Part shown: positions 1 to 7,946 of the stretch, piece by piece | Layout: each line of letters opens with the position of its first letter | How positions within the stretch are numbered: position 1 is the stretch's first letter | NCBI RefSeq assembly: GCF_900188455.1 | Contig: NZ_FZOL01000018.1 | Span: 1-64,000, forward strand | Direction: 5' to 3' | Length of the DNA: 64,000 nt | Source: Pseudomonas japonica | GTDB taxonomy: Bacteria; Pseudomonadota; Gammaproteobacteria; Pseudomonadales; Pseudomonadaceae | Notes under the pieces: model-generated | The model's database searches: none | Told to the model about the DNA's origin: nothing | What the model saw: only the letters and a program-made list of their open reading frames with translations | Position numbers and translations under genes: made by a program

Positions 1-177
1 TGTTCCTGCGGTCGCGCCTTCGCTACGCGCTTCTTTCAGCTTGGCCTCACGGCGTCCACCTTGCGTTTCACTACAGTTATCGTCACTCAGTCTGGCCACC
101 GCTTTCAGGTGACTGATTTTGGCCCATGCCGGGCACACTGGGAGCGGGCGTTGCCCGCGATGGGGCCCTGAAAAGTC
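1..177. other. Left-edge intergenic stretch with a REP-like hairpin
   Basis: No convincing gene is visible before the stop codon of the rssC gene. Positions 144-158 form a GCGGGC/GCCCGC hairpin inside a GGAGCGGGC context like the other REP elements of this window. It lies just downstream of rssC and may help end its transcript. In P. aeruginosa the transaldolase gene tal follows rssC, so this may be the rssC-tal spacer; that is inference. Confidence 0.4.
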
Positions 178-660
178 TCAGCTACGTTCGAGCGCGCTCA
201 CCAGGTCATGGAACGCCTCGCGGTTGGAGTCGTTCAGGCCCATGAGGATCTTGTGCGCCTCCAGCACCTTGGAACGCACCACCTCCTCGTCCTGGTCCTG
301 CGATGGCAGGTCGGTCAGGCACTCGGGGCACGGAATCGGCCGATCGACGATGTTGAACACCTGGTCGAAGCCCATCGACTGCAGCAGACGGGTGATGTCG
401 GCGTGGGTGGTGACCACGGTCGGCAGCAGGCCGACCTTCTGCCGCGACAGGATCGACAGCTTGGCCAGCAGGCCCAGGGTGGTGCTGTCGATGCTCTGGG
501 TTTCCGTCAGGTCGATGACGATCGCCGAGAAATTCAGGGCGGTGAAGATCTTTTCAATAGTTGCATCCAGCGCCGAACACAGGGTCAGGCGCACTTCACC
601 GACAAATTTCAGAACAAAGGTGCCGTTCTGTTCGGCGAACTGGATTCTACCGGTACTCAT
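178..660 (-). CDS. rssC: Anti-sigma factor antagonist (STAS-type), RssC
   Basis: This 160-residue protein has a STAS-like fold in its first ~105 residues. The phosphorylatable region reads SIDSTTLG, with Asp58-Ser59 where STAS proteins carry the regulatory serine. The C-terminal ~50 residues are an acidic helical tail with a CPEC pair. STAS antagonists bind anti-sigma factors when unphosphorylated; the exact partner is not shown by the sequence. The ATG overlaps the stop codon of the upstream rssB by four bases (ATGA), so the two are translationally coupled. In P. aeruginosa the equivalent pair is called rssB/rssC (PA2798/PA2797). The better-known antagonist HsbA differs in sequence, so I prefer RssC. 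Confidence 0.8.
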   Translation of the reverse strand: MSTGRIQFAEQNGTFVLKFVGEVRLTLCSALDATIEKIFTALNFSAIVIDLTETQSIDSTTLGLLAKLSILSRQKVGLLPTVVTTHADITRLLQSMGFDQVFNIVDRPIPCPECLTDLPSQDQDEEVVRSKVLEAHKILMGLNDSNREAFHDLVSALERS

Positions 661-1841
661 TGAAGGTTCCTGCTCAACACCAATAGGGCGATATCATCCG
701 GCATCTCCCCAAGCGTAGCCAATTCGAATCGTTGCCGCAGGCCATCCAGGCTGCCGCCCGCGTCCCTGATGATTTCAGGCAGGGCCGCTTCTTTATCTTT
801 GAGTGTCTCGCCGGGCAAAAGGTCAAGGATGCCGTCCGAGAGCAGGGTCAGGCTGAACTGCTCCGGCAGTTCCAGCACATGATCCTGGTAGGTGGCCTCG
901 TCGAACAGGCCGACCGGCAGGCCACGCCCCTCCAGGTAACGACCCTGGCCCGGGGTGAACAGTACCGGCAGCGGCAGGTGGCCGCCGATGGAATAGGTCA
1001 GCAGGCCGGTGTCCTCGTCGATGACGCCACCGACCATGGTCACGTGCTTGCCCAGCTTGCAGTTGATCAGGCCGCGGTTGATGTGCCCCAGCACCTCCGA
1101 CGGCTTGAAGTCGCGCAACGACCCGGCGCGCTTGAATTCGAACAGCAGCCGGGTGGTCATGAACTTCAGCAGCACCGTGACGAACGCCGACGAGGCGCCG
1201 TGACCGGAGACATCCGCCAGGTAGAAGGCGATACGCCGCTCGTCGACGCGGAAGTAGTCGGCGAAATCTCCGGACAGGTACAGCGACGGAATGATCTGGT
1301 GCTCGAAGGAAAAACCGCCACAGTGCCACGGGCTTTCCGGAAGCATGTTCATCTGCACCTGACGACCGGCGGTCTGGTCCTCCTGCAACAGGTGCAGGCT
1401 GGCTTCCAGTTCGCGGTTGGCGGTTTCGAGCTTTTCCCGGTAACGCTGGTTTTCCAGGACCAGGCGCGCACGATCCAGCGCACGGCGCACCGAGTGCTCC
1501 AGCACCGCGAGGTCTTCCAGGGGCTTGATCAGGTAATCGGCTGCACCGAGACGCAGGGCTTCGACGGCATCGTTCATCACGCCCGCACCGGAAACCACGA
1601 TCACCGGCAAGTCGGGAGCGCGCTCGGTAACCTGGCGAATCAGCTCCAGCCCGCCCATTTGCGGCATGCGCAAATCGCAGATCACAAGGTCGGGTCGATC
1701 CTGTTCGAACACTTCGAGACCCTGCTGGCCATTGCTTGCCTGCAGGACGCTGAAACCGCTGTCTTCCAGGTAGGCGGCGAGGCTTTCACGCACCACGTCG
1801 TCGTCATCGATTATCAGCAGCGTTGCACTGGTTTTCTGCAT
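657..1841 (-). CDS. rssB: Response regulator with PP2C/SpoIIE phosphatase output, RssB
   Basis: A 394-residue two-domain protein. Residues ~8-125 are a receiver with the acidic pocket IIDDDD, phospho-acceptor Asp56 (ICDLRMP) and Lys106 (IKPLED). A coiled linker (~130-170) joins a PP2C/SpoIIE phosphatase domain (~175-394) that keeps the metal-binding aspartates in GDFADYF, ADVSGHG, LLSDGI and PDDIALL. The start was placed at the ATG just before QKTSATLL; the 27 codons upstream are compositionally unlike a receiver N terminus. It is the first gene of a two-gene operon with rssC and probably dephosphorylates that antagonist serine (family inference). There is no C-terminal kinase domain, which distinguishes it from HsbR-type proteins. 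In enterics RssB steers RpoS to proteolysis; this Pseudomonas relative has an enzymatic output instead. Confidence 0.8.
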   Translation of the reverse strand: MQKTSATLLIIDDDDVVRESLAAYLEDSGFSVLQASNGQQGLEVFEQDRPDLVICDLRMPQMGGLELIRQVTERAPDLPVIVVSGAGVMNDAVEALRLGAADYLIKPLEDLAVLEHSVRRALDRARLVLENQRYREKLETANRELEASLHLLQEDQTAGRQVQMNMLPESPWHCGGFSFEHQIIPSLYLSGDFADYFRVDERRIAFYLADVSGHGASSAFVTVLLKFMTTRLLFEFKRAGSLRDFKPSEVLGHINRGLINCKLGKHVTMVGGVIDEDTGLLTYSIGGHLPLPVLFTPGQGRYLEGRGLPVGLFDEATYQDHVLELPEQFSLTLLSDGILDLLPGETLKDKEAALPEIIRDAGGSLDGLRQRFELATLGEMPDDIALLVLSRNLQ

Positions 1842-1935
1842 GTGGGCAAACGGCGCCAGAAATAGGTTGGCGTAAGTGGCTCGACAGGCTAAAGCACACG
1901 TACTGGATTCTCTTCTAGCCACTCTGTCTATCTGA

Positions 1936-1965
1936 GTTGTAGGTCAGAAAAAGCTGACCGACAAC
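1936..1965. promoter_or_regulatory. Inverted repeat between divergent rssB and pilZ genes
   Basis: Arms GTTGTAGGTCAG and CTGACCGACAAC (12 nt, one mismatch) enclose a six-base loop. It lies about 95 bp upstream of rssB and 150 bp upstream of the PilZ gene, so it could be an operator or a leader hairpin. No regulator is identifiable. Confidence 0.3.
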
Positions 1966-2114
1966 CCGCAGAGGTGCCCTGTAAGGCGCAGACGGTACTC
2001 CCATCCGTCAGGCGTTTCAAGCATGCGGCAACGCTCACGCGCCGCTCTTTACAGCGCAAATCACCGGGAGTTATAAAAACCCGGTTTGTGGCAACTCAAT
2101 GTAAGGATGAAGGT

Positions 2115-2414
2115 ATGAGCCAGACGTTCGACGGCTACAGCGAGAAGCGTGATTTCATCCGGATGCGGGTCGACGCCGACGTCACCCTGATCCATGCCGA
2201 CCAGGTGGTCGCGGCGGTCTGCCTGGACTTGTCCAGCAGTGGCATGCAGATCCAGGCGCCGCGCACCTTCCAGGTGGGTGATCAACTGCAGGTGCGCATC
2301 GATTCCGACCACCCGGCGCTCAAGGGCCTGGAGGCCACCACCCAGGTGGTCTGGATCGCCGACCAGGCGGACAACCAGCAGAAACTCGGCCTGCGCATCC
2401 TGGCGATGCACTGA
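2115..2414 (+). CDS. PilZ domain protein (c-di-GMP receptor candidate)
   Basis: A 99-residue single-domain PilZ protein. It shows the c-di-GMP signature: an arginine pair in KRDFIRMRV near residue 12-18 and LDLSSSGM (D/NxSxxG class) at about residue 37-44. The ATG at 2115 is preceded by TAAGGATGAAGG, a good ribosome binding site; longer upstream in-frame codons lack one. The gene is divergent from rssB and stands alone, followed by a strong hairpin. In P. aeruginosa a gene of this type occupies the same slot next to vacJ/mlaA. Its effector partner is not predictable from sequence. Confidence 0.8.
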   Translation: MSQTFDGYSEKRDFIRMRVDADVTLIHADQVVAAVCLDLSSSGMQIQAPRTFQVGDQLQVRIDSDHPALKGLEATTQVVWIADQADNQQKLGLRILAMH

Positions 2415-2431
2415 ACCCCTCCCCCACGAAA

Positions 2432-2456
2432 AAGGCGACCCGAAGGTCGCCTTTCG
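2432..2456. terminator. Bidirectional terminator between pilZ and mlaA
   Basis: The stem AAGGCGACC/GGTCGCCTT with a CGAA tetraloop is followed by a short T run on the plus strand and preceded by an A run. It can serve both converging genes. Confidence 0.8.
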
Positions 2457-2474
2457 CATAGCCCGAAGAACCGA

Positions 2475-3179
2475 TCAGAAATCGTCCTCGACCTGACCGT
2501 CCTTGACCTTGAACTCGCGGTTCTGCAGGTAGGCATTGCGGATGAAGATGTACTTGTCGCCCTGGATCATCTTCTCCGCCGACAGCAGGCTGGCACGGGT
2601 ATCCACTACATCGACGGCGCGCAGGGTGTTGCGGGTCGGTACGTGGTCGATGTACTGGTAGGGCTCGGTGTAGGTGTCCGGGTACTTGCCGATGGCATCG
2701 CGCACGGTGCTCGGGCCGAGCAGCGGCAGCATCACGTACGGACCGCTAGCGACACCCCAGTAGCCGAGGGTCTGGCCGAAGTCTTCGTCGTTGCGCTGCA
2801 GGCCCATCCTGGTGCCGACGTCGAAGAAGCCGCCGAGACCGAAGGTGGTGTTGACGATCAGCCGCGCGGTATCGACACCCGCCGCGTGCGGCTTGAGCTG
2901 GAGGATGTTGTTGGCCAGGTTGGTCACGTCCCCCAGGTTGAGGAACATGTTGTGGATGCCATCCTCGAGGAATTGCGGGGTGATCCACTGGTAGCCCTGG
3001 GCGATGGGTTTCAGCGCGTAGGTATCGACCGTGTCGTTGAAGCGGAAGATTGGCCGGTTTACTGCTTCCCAAGGATCCTCCTCGGTGGCCGCCTGGGCCG
3101 CGAACGGTGCCAGCAACGCGGTCGCGCAGACACTGGCCCGGAACAAACGATCGAGCACTCCCGTACCGATCCCACGCAT
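2475..3179 (-). CDS. mlaA: MlaA/VacJ phospholipid-transport outer-membrane protein
   Basis: A 234-residue MlaA family protein, the outer-membrane component that removes misplaced phospholipids and hands them to MlaC. The family core starts at EDPWEAVNRPIFRFNDTVD (residues ~33-51) and continues through LGLGGFFDVGTRMG and the QTLGYWGV segment to a KPQ-like C terminus. The ATG at 3179 gives a classic export signal of ~30 residues ending AAQA. Unlike E. coli MlaA there is no lipobox cysteine at the cleavage site: the only Cys (SVCAT) is inside the hydrophobic core with a poor -1 residue. The protein is therefore predicted to be cut by signal peptidase I, or the anchor differs. It stands alone, facing the divergent HAD-like gene; mlaBCDEF are not in this window. 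Confidence 0.9.
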   Translation of the reverse strand: MRGIGTGVLDRLFRASVCATALLAPFAAQAATEEDPWEAVNRPIFRFNDTVDTYALKPIAQGYQWITPQFLEDGIHNMFLNLGDVTNLANNILQLKPHAAGVDTARLIVNTTFGLGGFFDVGTRMGLQRNDEDFGQTLGYWGVASGPYVMLPLLGPSTVRDAIGKYPDTYTEPYQYIDHVPTRNTLRAVDVVDTRASLLSAEKMIQGDKYIFIRNAYLQNREFKVKDGQVEDDF

Positions 3180-3239
3180 AACTTTCTCTCCTGGATGAAC
3201 ACTGAACGGAGCCCAGCTGGCCCCGCGCGAAATTGAACG

Positions 3240-3270
3240 AGTATAAAGCCTCGCAGCGCCGGCGTCGCAA
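3240..3270 (-). promoter_or_regulatory. Possible sigma-70 promoter of mlaA
   Basis: On the minus strand TTGCGA and TATACT are separated by 19 bp, about 60 bp upstream of the mlaA ATG. The -10 is good; the spacing is long, so the call is tentative. Confidence 0.35.
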
Positions 3271-3357
3271 ATAGTTGACGCCCCGGCCTTCACCCAGGCG
3301 TCACCAAACCGTCATCGAGGCCCGGTAACGTCTCTGCTATTTCAGGGATGTCTGCCA

Positions 3358-3948
3358 ATGCCAAACGCTCCCGCGTTCACTGCGCTGTTGTTCGGACTCC
3401 GGGGCTGCCTGGTCGATTTCGGTGGTCGCAGCCTGGAGGCTGCCCAGGATGTTCCGGTCCACCCTACCCCCGGCGCCCTCGACGTACTCGACTGGCTGCG
3501 ACACCACGACGTGCCCTGTGCCTGGCTGGACGATGTCGCACCTGAGCACGGCAGACACCTGAGCAGGCCCTTGCCCGACTGGCTGCGGGCGGTCCATCAC
3601 GGCGCGGCGAAACCCTGGCCGGCACCGGACGCCTGCTGGCAAGCGCTGATGCAGATCGAAGCCGGACGACTCGACGGTTGCGTGCTGATCAGCGGCGAGC
3701 CGCGCCTGCTCCAGGCGGGGCTCAACGCCGGCCTGTGGACCATCGGCCTGGCCGCCTGCGGACCGCTGTGCGGTCTGTCGGAAACGCAGTGGCAGGCGCT
3801 GGACGACAAGCAGCGCGAACAAAGACGCGGCAAGGCCACCCTGCAACTGTTCGGCCTGGGCGTGCATTCGGTGATCGATCATCTGCAGGAACTGGCGGAC
3901 TGCCTGGCGGACATCGGCCAGCGCCGGCTCAAGGGCGAAAAGCCCTGA
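3358..3948 (+). CDS. HAD-superfamily (phosphonatase-like) protein lacking the catalytic Asp
   Basis: A 196-residue protein whose N terminus (FTALLFGLRGCLVDFGGRSL) aligns with HAD motif I, but the expected DxDGT is GLRGC, so the nucleophilic and acid-base aspartates are missing. A later HPTPGALDVLDWLRHHDVP segment matches the cap/core junction of phosphonoacetaldehyde-hydrolase-like proteins, and AAKPWPAPDACWQAL matches the motif III lysine region (KPxP). The motif II/III remnant is VLISGEPRLLQAGLNAGLWTIGL, with Glu in place of the usual acidic pair. It looks like a retained HAD pseudoenzyme. It is divergent from mlaA and followed by a DUF4404 gene. A similar gene is recalled at this place in P. 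aeruginosa (PA2803). The fold is fairly sure; any function is not known. Confidence 0.7.
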   Translation: MPNAPAFTALLFGLRGCLVDFGGRSLEAAQDVPVHPTPGALDVLDWLRHHDVPCAWLDDVAPEHGRHLSRPLPDWLRAVHHGAAKPWPAPDACWQALMQIEAGRLDGCVLISGEPRLLQAGLNAGLWTIGLAACGPLCGLSETQWQALDDKQREQRRGKATLQLFGLGVHSVIDHLQELADCLADIGQRRLKGEKP

Positions 3949-4071
3949 CGGCCGCGCTTGATCCGGATCATGCAAAGCGCCAGCGGGTGGATTACTCTGT
4001 GAAGCGGGACATGGACCTTTCGCCACCGACCGGGGTCCATGGCTGTGCCTATCGAGATAAGGGAGATCACC

Positions 4072-4335
4072 ATGCCTGCCCGCGAACTGCAACAGCAACT
4101 CGACACCCTGCGCGAGCAACTGGAGCAAGACCCGCCGCTGTCCCTGGAGGAACGCGAGCATCTGCAGCAACTGATGCAACAGATCGACGCCCAGATCAAA
4201 CTGGAGGCCGCGACCCAGGACAACAGCCTGGTGGATGGCGTCAACCTCGCCGTCGAGCGCTTCGAAGTCGATCACCCAGGGCTGACCGCCACCTTGCGCA
4301 ATATCGTTCAGAGCCTGCAGAGCATGGGGATCTGA
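4072..4335 (+). CDS. DUF4404 family small coiled-coil protein
   Basis: An 87-residue acidic protein. Residues 1-50 are a heptad-rich helix (ELQQQLDTLREQLEQ, then EEREHLQQLMQQIDAQI); the rest ends in DHPGLTATLRNIVQSLQSMGI, a hallmark of DUF4404. No signal or membrane segment is visible. The ATG at 4072 is chosen because AAGGGAG precedes it by seven bases; an upstream ATG at 4039 lacks such a site. Function is unknown. The gene sits between the HAD-like protein and the converging queF. Confidence 0.75.
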   Translation: MPARELQQQLDTLREQLEQDPPLSLEEREHLQQLMQQIDAQIKLEAATQDNSLVDGVNLAVERFEVDHPGLTATLRNIVQSLQSMGI

Positions 4336-4348
4336 GACTCGCCTGAAA

Positions 4349-4380
4349 CGACAAAGCCCGTCGAATGACGGGCTTTGTCG
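4349..4380. terminator. Bidirectional terminator between DUF4404 gene and queF
   Basis: A 14-bp perfect stem (CGACAAAGCCCGTC and its complement) with a GAAT loop, A-rich on one side and TTTG on the other. It serves both converging genes. Confidence 0.8.
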
Positions 4381-4390
4381 TTCTGCAGCC

Positions 4391-5221
4391 TTACTGGCGC
4401 ACCAGACGCCGGTTATCCACATCCACCGGCCCGGTACTGCGGTACGGATTGATGTCCAGCCCACCCCGCCGCACATAGCGCGCATACACCGTCAGATGCT
4501 CCGGATCCAGCAGACGCTTGAGATCCAGCCAGATCCGCTCCACGCACTGCTCATGGAAGTCCGCATGCTGGCGGAAGCTGATCAGGTAGGTGAGCAGGCT
4601 CGCCGCATCCAGCTCCGGCCCGCGGTACTCCACCACCACGCTGCCCCAGTCCGGCTGGCCGGTGACCGGACAGTTGGACTTGAGCAGATGACTGTGCAGC
4701 ACCTGGTCAACTTGTTTCTCTTTATTGCAGCGCAGCAGTTCAGGCTGCGGCTGCTCGTAGTTGCTGATGCTGACATCCAGATCGTCGATGCACTGGCCCG
4801 GCAGACTGATCACACCCTCGCCCGTCACCTCGTCCAGACCGCGAATGCGCACGCCCACCGGCTTGCCGGCGGCGGCGCTCAGGTCCTTTTCCAGGCACGC
4901 CTGCAACGCGGCCGGCGACTCGAACACGGTCTGGTTCAGGGAGTTGAGATAGAGCTTGAACGACTTGGATTCGATGATGTTCGGCGAATCCGCGGGAATG
5001 GCGAACTCGCCGATGGCCACCACCGGTTTGCCCGACGACAGCAGCCAGGACAGCTCGAAGCAGTTCCAGAAATCGACGCCATGCCATGGCAGGCTGTCGC
5101 CGCTGACGCCCAGCTCGGCCCATTTCGCCAGGCGCGGGATGGGGAACAGCAGGGACGGCGTGTAGGTGGAAACGTATTCGCTGGATTTACCCAGCGGTGA
5201 ATGTTCTGCAGCAGGGTGCAT
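4391..5221 (-). CDS. queF: QueF, NADPH-dependent preQ0 reductase
   Basis: A 276-residue long-form QueF (E. coli type, two tandem tunnelling-fold halves). It reduces 7-cyano-7-deazaguanine to 7-aminomethyl-7-deazaguanine in queuosine synthesis. The QueF signature ESKSFKLYLNS is at residues 84-94. The nucleophile Cys184 in SNCPVTGQPDWGS and Asp191 are present, as is the C-terminal RYVRRGGLDINPYRS. The product is cytoplasmic. It is monocistronic here, with its stop next to the shared terminator; other queuosine genes are not linked. Confidence 0.95.
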   Translation of the reverse strand: MHPAAEHSPLGKSSEYVSTYTPSLLFPIPRLAKWAELGVSGDSLPWHGVDFWNCFELSWLLSSGKPVVAIGEFAIPADSPNIIESKSFKLYLNSLNQTVFESPAALQACLEKDLSAAAGKPVGVRIRGLDEVTGEGVISLPGQCIDDLDVSISNYEQPQPELLRCNKEKQVDQVLHSHLLKSNCPVTGQPDWGSVVVEYRGPELDAASLLTYLISFRQHADFHEQCVERIWLDLKRLLDPEHLTVYARYVRRGGLDINPYRSTGPVDVDNRRLVRQ

Positions 5222-5278
5222 GGCTCAAACCTGAAGGACGAAATGCCCCTAGTCTATCGGGTTTGCGCCTCGCGTTGG

Positions 5279-5764
5279 TCACTGGGCGATGTTCAGCTTG
5301 CCGACCATTCCCGCCTGGTAATGCCCCGGCACGTTGCAGGCGAACTCGATGGGCGCGGACTTGCTGAAGGTCCAGGTCAGCTCGCCGCGCTGGCCGGGCT
5401 GGACCATGACCGTGTTCGGGTCGTCGTGGCTCATGCCGTGGTTCATACCGCCATGCCCCATCTTCGAATGATCCATCTGCGCCATGGCCAGCATTTCCTT
5501 CTGGTGCTCGGCATGCATGGCCGCGTCGCCCAGATTGAATTCGTGCGCCACCTGCCCCTTGTTGATCACCACGAAACGCACGGTTTCACCGGCCTTGACG
5601 TCGATGTTGCGGGGTTCGAAATACATCTCGCCCAGCGTCACTTCCACAGTGCGCGTGGCCTTGGCCGCCGCGGCCGGCTGGCCGAACGAGAAGCCGTGGT
5701 CGGGCGCGGCGATGACCGGCAGGCTGAACAGGGCGAGAGCGGCGGCGGCAAGTGCGGATTTCAT
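5279..5764 (-). CDS. Periplasmic cupredoxin with His/Met-rich insert (copper-responsive)
   Basis: A 161-residue precursor. Residues 1-20 form a signal peptide ending VIAA. The mature part is a plastocyanin/azurin-like domain with a type 1 copper set: His74 (AHEFN), Cys143, His148 and Met153 (ACNVPGHYQAGM). Between them, residues ~83-115 are very rich in His and Met (HAEH, MDHSKMGHGGMNHGM), a typical extra site for Cu(I). The ATG at 5764 has GAGGT upstream and removes an implausible cytosolic leader. It is divergent from copRS with a CopR box between, so it is probably induced by copper. It resembles the P. aeruginosa protein encoded next to copRS (PA2807). It is likely a periplasmic copper-binding or transfer protein. 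Confidence 0.88.
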   Translation of the reverse strand: MKSALAAAALALFSLPVIAAPDHGFSFGQPAAAAKATRTVEVTLGEMYFEPRNIDVKAGETVRFVVINKGQVAHEFNLGDAAMHAEHQKEMLAMAQMDHSKMGHGGMNHGMSHDDPNTVMVQPGQRGELTWTFSKSAPIEFACNVPGHYQAGMVGKLNIAQ

Positions 5765-5836
5765 GGGGGTACCTCGTTTCGATCGATTCATGACGCCATT
5801 GTGCGAGACCCGCGCTGGCGTCGACCTGACGAAAAG

Positions 5837-5852
5837 ATTACAACTTTGTCAG
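5837..5852 (-). promoter_or_regulatory. CopR-binding box between cupredoxin gene and copRS
   Basis: Read on the minus strand the site is CTGACA-AAGTT-GTAAT. It matches exactly the motif CTGACA-N5-GTAAT that I recall for P. aeruginosa CopR. It lies 73 bp upstream of the cupredoxin ATG and about 60 bp upstream of copR, well placed to drive both. Confidence 0.75.
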
Positions 5853-5913
5853 CTTTGCCCTGCCCGCTCGCCGGACAGGTATAACGTCACCGTCGCCAAC
5901 CTCCGAGAGCCCC

Positions 5914-6594
5914 ATGAAACTGCTGATCGTCGAAGACCAGGCCAAGACCGGCCAGTACCTGCGCCAGGGCCTCAGCGAGGCCGGATTCAGTACCGAGCTG
6001 GCCTGCGATGGCGAGACCGGCCAGTTCATGGCCCTGACCGGCGACTACGACCTGCTGATTCTCGATGTGATGCTGCCCGGCCGCGACGGCTGGCAGATTC
6101 TCCAGGCGGTGCGCGAAGCCGGGCAGAACGTGCCGGTGCTGTTCCTGACCGCCCGTGACGCCGTCGAGGATCGGGTCCATGGCCTGGAACTGGGCGCCGA
6201 CGATTATCTGGTGAAACCCTTCGCCTTCTCCGAACTGCTGGCCCGGGTGCGCACCCTGCTGCGCCGCGGTACCGCGCCGACCCAGGAAACCACCCTGGGA
6301 CTGGCCGACCTGCGCCTCGACCTGATCCGCCGTCGCGTCGAACGCGCCGGCCAGCGCCTCGATCTCACCGCCAAGGAGTTCGCCCTGCTGGAGCTGCTGC
6401 TGCGTCGCCAGGGCGAGGTGCTGCCCAAGTCGCTGATCGCCTCGCAGGTCTGGGACATGAATTTCGACAGCGATACCAATGTCATCGAAGTCGCGATCCG
6501 CCGCCTGCGCCTGAAGATCGACGACGCCCACGACAACAAACTGATTCATACGGTGCGCGGCATGGGCTACGTGCTCGAAGAGCGGCCGGCCTGA
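5914..6594 (+). CDS. copR: CopR, copper-responsive OmpR-family response regulator
   Basis: A 226-residue OmpR/PhoB-type regulator. The receiver (1-120) has the acidic pocket with Glu7-Asp8, phospho-acceptor Asp51 (LLILDVMLPG) and Lys101 (LVKPFAF). The C-terminal winged helix (~128-224) keeps LTAKEFALLELLLRRQGEVLPKS-type and RRLRLKIDD sequences. It belongs to the CusR/CopR subgroup. Its stop codon overlaps the copS ATG by one base (TGATG), showing coupling. Together with CopS it should activate periplasmic copper-tolerance genes, including the divergent cupredoxin. Confidence 0.92.
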   Translation: MKLLIVEDQAKTGQYLRQGLSEAGFSTELACDGETGQFMALTGDYDLLILDVMLPGRDGWQILQAVREAGQNVPVLFLTARDAVEDRVHGLELGADDYLVKPFAFSELLARVRTLLRRGTAPTQETTLGLADLRLDLIRRRVERAGQRLDLTAKEFALLELLLRRQGEVLPKSLIASQVWDMNFDSDTNVIEVAIRRLRLKIDDAHDNKLIHTVRGMGYVLEERPA

Positions 6595-7946
6595 TGCCGC
6601 GCCTGTCCCTCGGTGCTCGTCTGGCCCTGCTGTTCGCCGCCTGTACCGCCGTGGTTTCGCTGCTGGCGGGGATTCTCTTCAGCCGCGCCAGCGAGAAGCA
6701 CTTCATCGAACTGGACCAGCAACTGCTCGGCAGTCGCCTGCCAGTGCTGCAGCGCATGCTCACCGGGGTCGACAGCCCGAGCAGCCTGGCGCCACGCCTG
6801 GGCGAGCTGAAGGAAGAACTGGCGCATCAGACCGACCTGGCCCTGCGCCTGCGCGGCAATGACGGCCAGATCTGGTTCGACAGCCGCGCGGACCTGCCCG
6901 CCAGCGCCAACACGGCGGGGCTGACCACCCTGCACGACGAGCAGGTCGCCTGGCGCGGGCTCACCGTGCAGTTGCCGGCGCTGCAACTGACCCTGTTTCT
7001 CGATATCACCCACCACCAGCATTTCCTCCAGCGCATGCAGCACCTGATCTGGCTGACCGTCGGTCTCAGCGCCCTGGCCACCGCGCTGCTCGGCATCTGG
7101 GCCGCGCGCAGCGGCTTGCGGCCGCTACGCCAGATGGGCGAGATCGCCGCCAGCGTCTCGGCGCGCTCGCTGACCACGCGCCTGCCCGAGGAACAGATGC
7201 CGGTGGAGCTGGCGGAACTGGCCGCCACGGTCAACGCCATGCTCGAACGCCTCGACGATGCCTTCCAGCGCCTCTCGGCGTTTTCCGCGGACATCGCCCA
7301 TGAATTGCGCACTCCGTTGTCGAACCTGCTGACCCACACCCAGGTCACCCTCACCCGCCCACGCAGTCTCGACGAATACCGCGAGGCCCTGCACGGCAAC
7401 CTGGAGGAGCTGCAATGGATGGCGCAGATGGTCAACGACATGCTCTATCTGGCCAAGGCCGACCATGGCCTGCTGATGCCCAATCGCGAGCCGCTGGCCC
7501 TGGACCAGGAAGTGGATGCCTTGCTGGAGTACTACGCGCCGCTGGCCGAGGACGCCGGGGTCGCGTTGCAGCGCAGCGGCCAGGCCGCACTGGGCGGCGA
7601 CCGTCACATGCTGCGCCGGGCCCTGTCCAACCTGCTGGACAACGCGCTGCGCTTCACCCCGCAGAACGGGGCAATCAGGGTAGGCATCGAGGAAAGTGGC
7701 GGAAAAATCCGCCTGGAAGTGGCCAATCGCGGTGAACCGATCGATGCGGCGCAGCTACCGCGTCTGTTCGACCGCTTCTACCGCGCCGACCCCGCACGCC
7801 GGGCCGGCAGCAGCGAACACGCCGGATTGGGCCTGGCGATCACCCAATCCATCGTCCGTGCCCATGGCGGGACCATTCGCGCCGAATCGGCGGCGGGCTG
7901 GACACGGTTCATCATCGACCTGCCCAGCCGCGAGGCTCACTCGTAA
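6594..7946 (+). CDS. copS: CopS, copper-sensing histidine kinase
   Basis: A 450-residue inner-membrane sensor kinase of the heavy-metal (CusS/CopS) type. TM1 is at ~8-29 and TM2 at ~150-172; between lies a ~120-residue periplasmic domain with His77, His114 and a HHQH cluster before TM2 (His140-His143), plausible Cu ligands. HAMP follows (~173-225), then HisKA with His236 in SADIAHELRTPLSN, and an HATPase with NLLDNALRF, LEVANRGEPI and HAGLGLAI. It is coupled to copR. The downstream lol genes converge on it with a 10-bp overlap of stop regions. Confidence 0.92.
   Translation: MPRLSLGARLALLFAACTAVVSLLAGILFSRASEKHFIELDQQLLGSRLPVLQRMLTGVDSPSSLAPRLGELKEELAHQTDLALRLRGNDGQIWFDSRADLPASANTAGLTTLHDEQVAWRGLTVQLPALQLTLFLDITHHQHFLQRMQHLIWLTVGLSALATALLGIWAARSGLRPLRQMGEIAASVSARSLTTRLPEEQMPVELAELAATVNAMLERLDDAFQRLSAFSADIAHELRTPLSNLLTHTQVTLTRPRSLDEYREALHGNLEELQWMAQMVNDMLYLAKADHGLLMPNREPLALDQEVDALLEYYAPLAEDAGVALQRSGQAALGGDRHMLRRALSNLLDNALRFTPQNGAIRVGIEESGGKIRLEVANRGEPIDAAQLPRLFDRFYRADPARRAGSSEHAGLGLAITQSIVRAHGGTIRAESAAGWTRFIIDLPSREAHS

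Noticed and set aside
657..1841. Possible HsbR/HsbA identity for the receiver-phosphatase and STAS pair
   Set aside because: The phosphatase protein ends without the extra C-terminal kinase-like domain and the STAS protein does not have an HsbA-like sequence; gene order next to mlaA fits rssBC.
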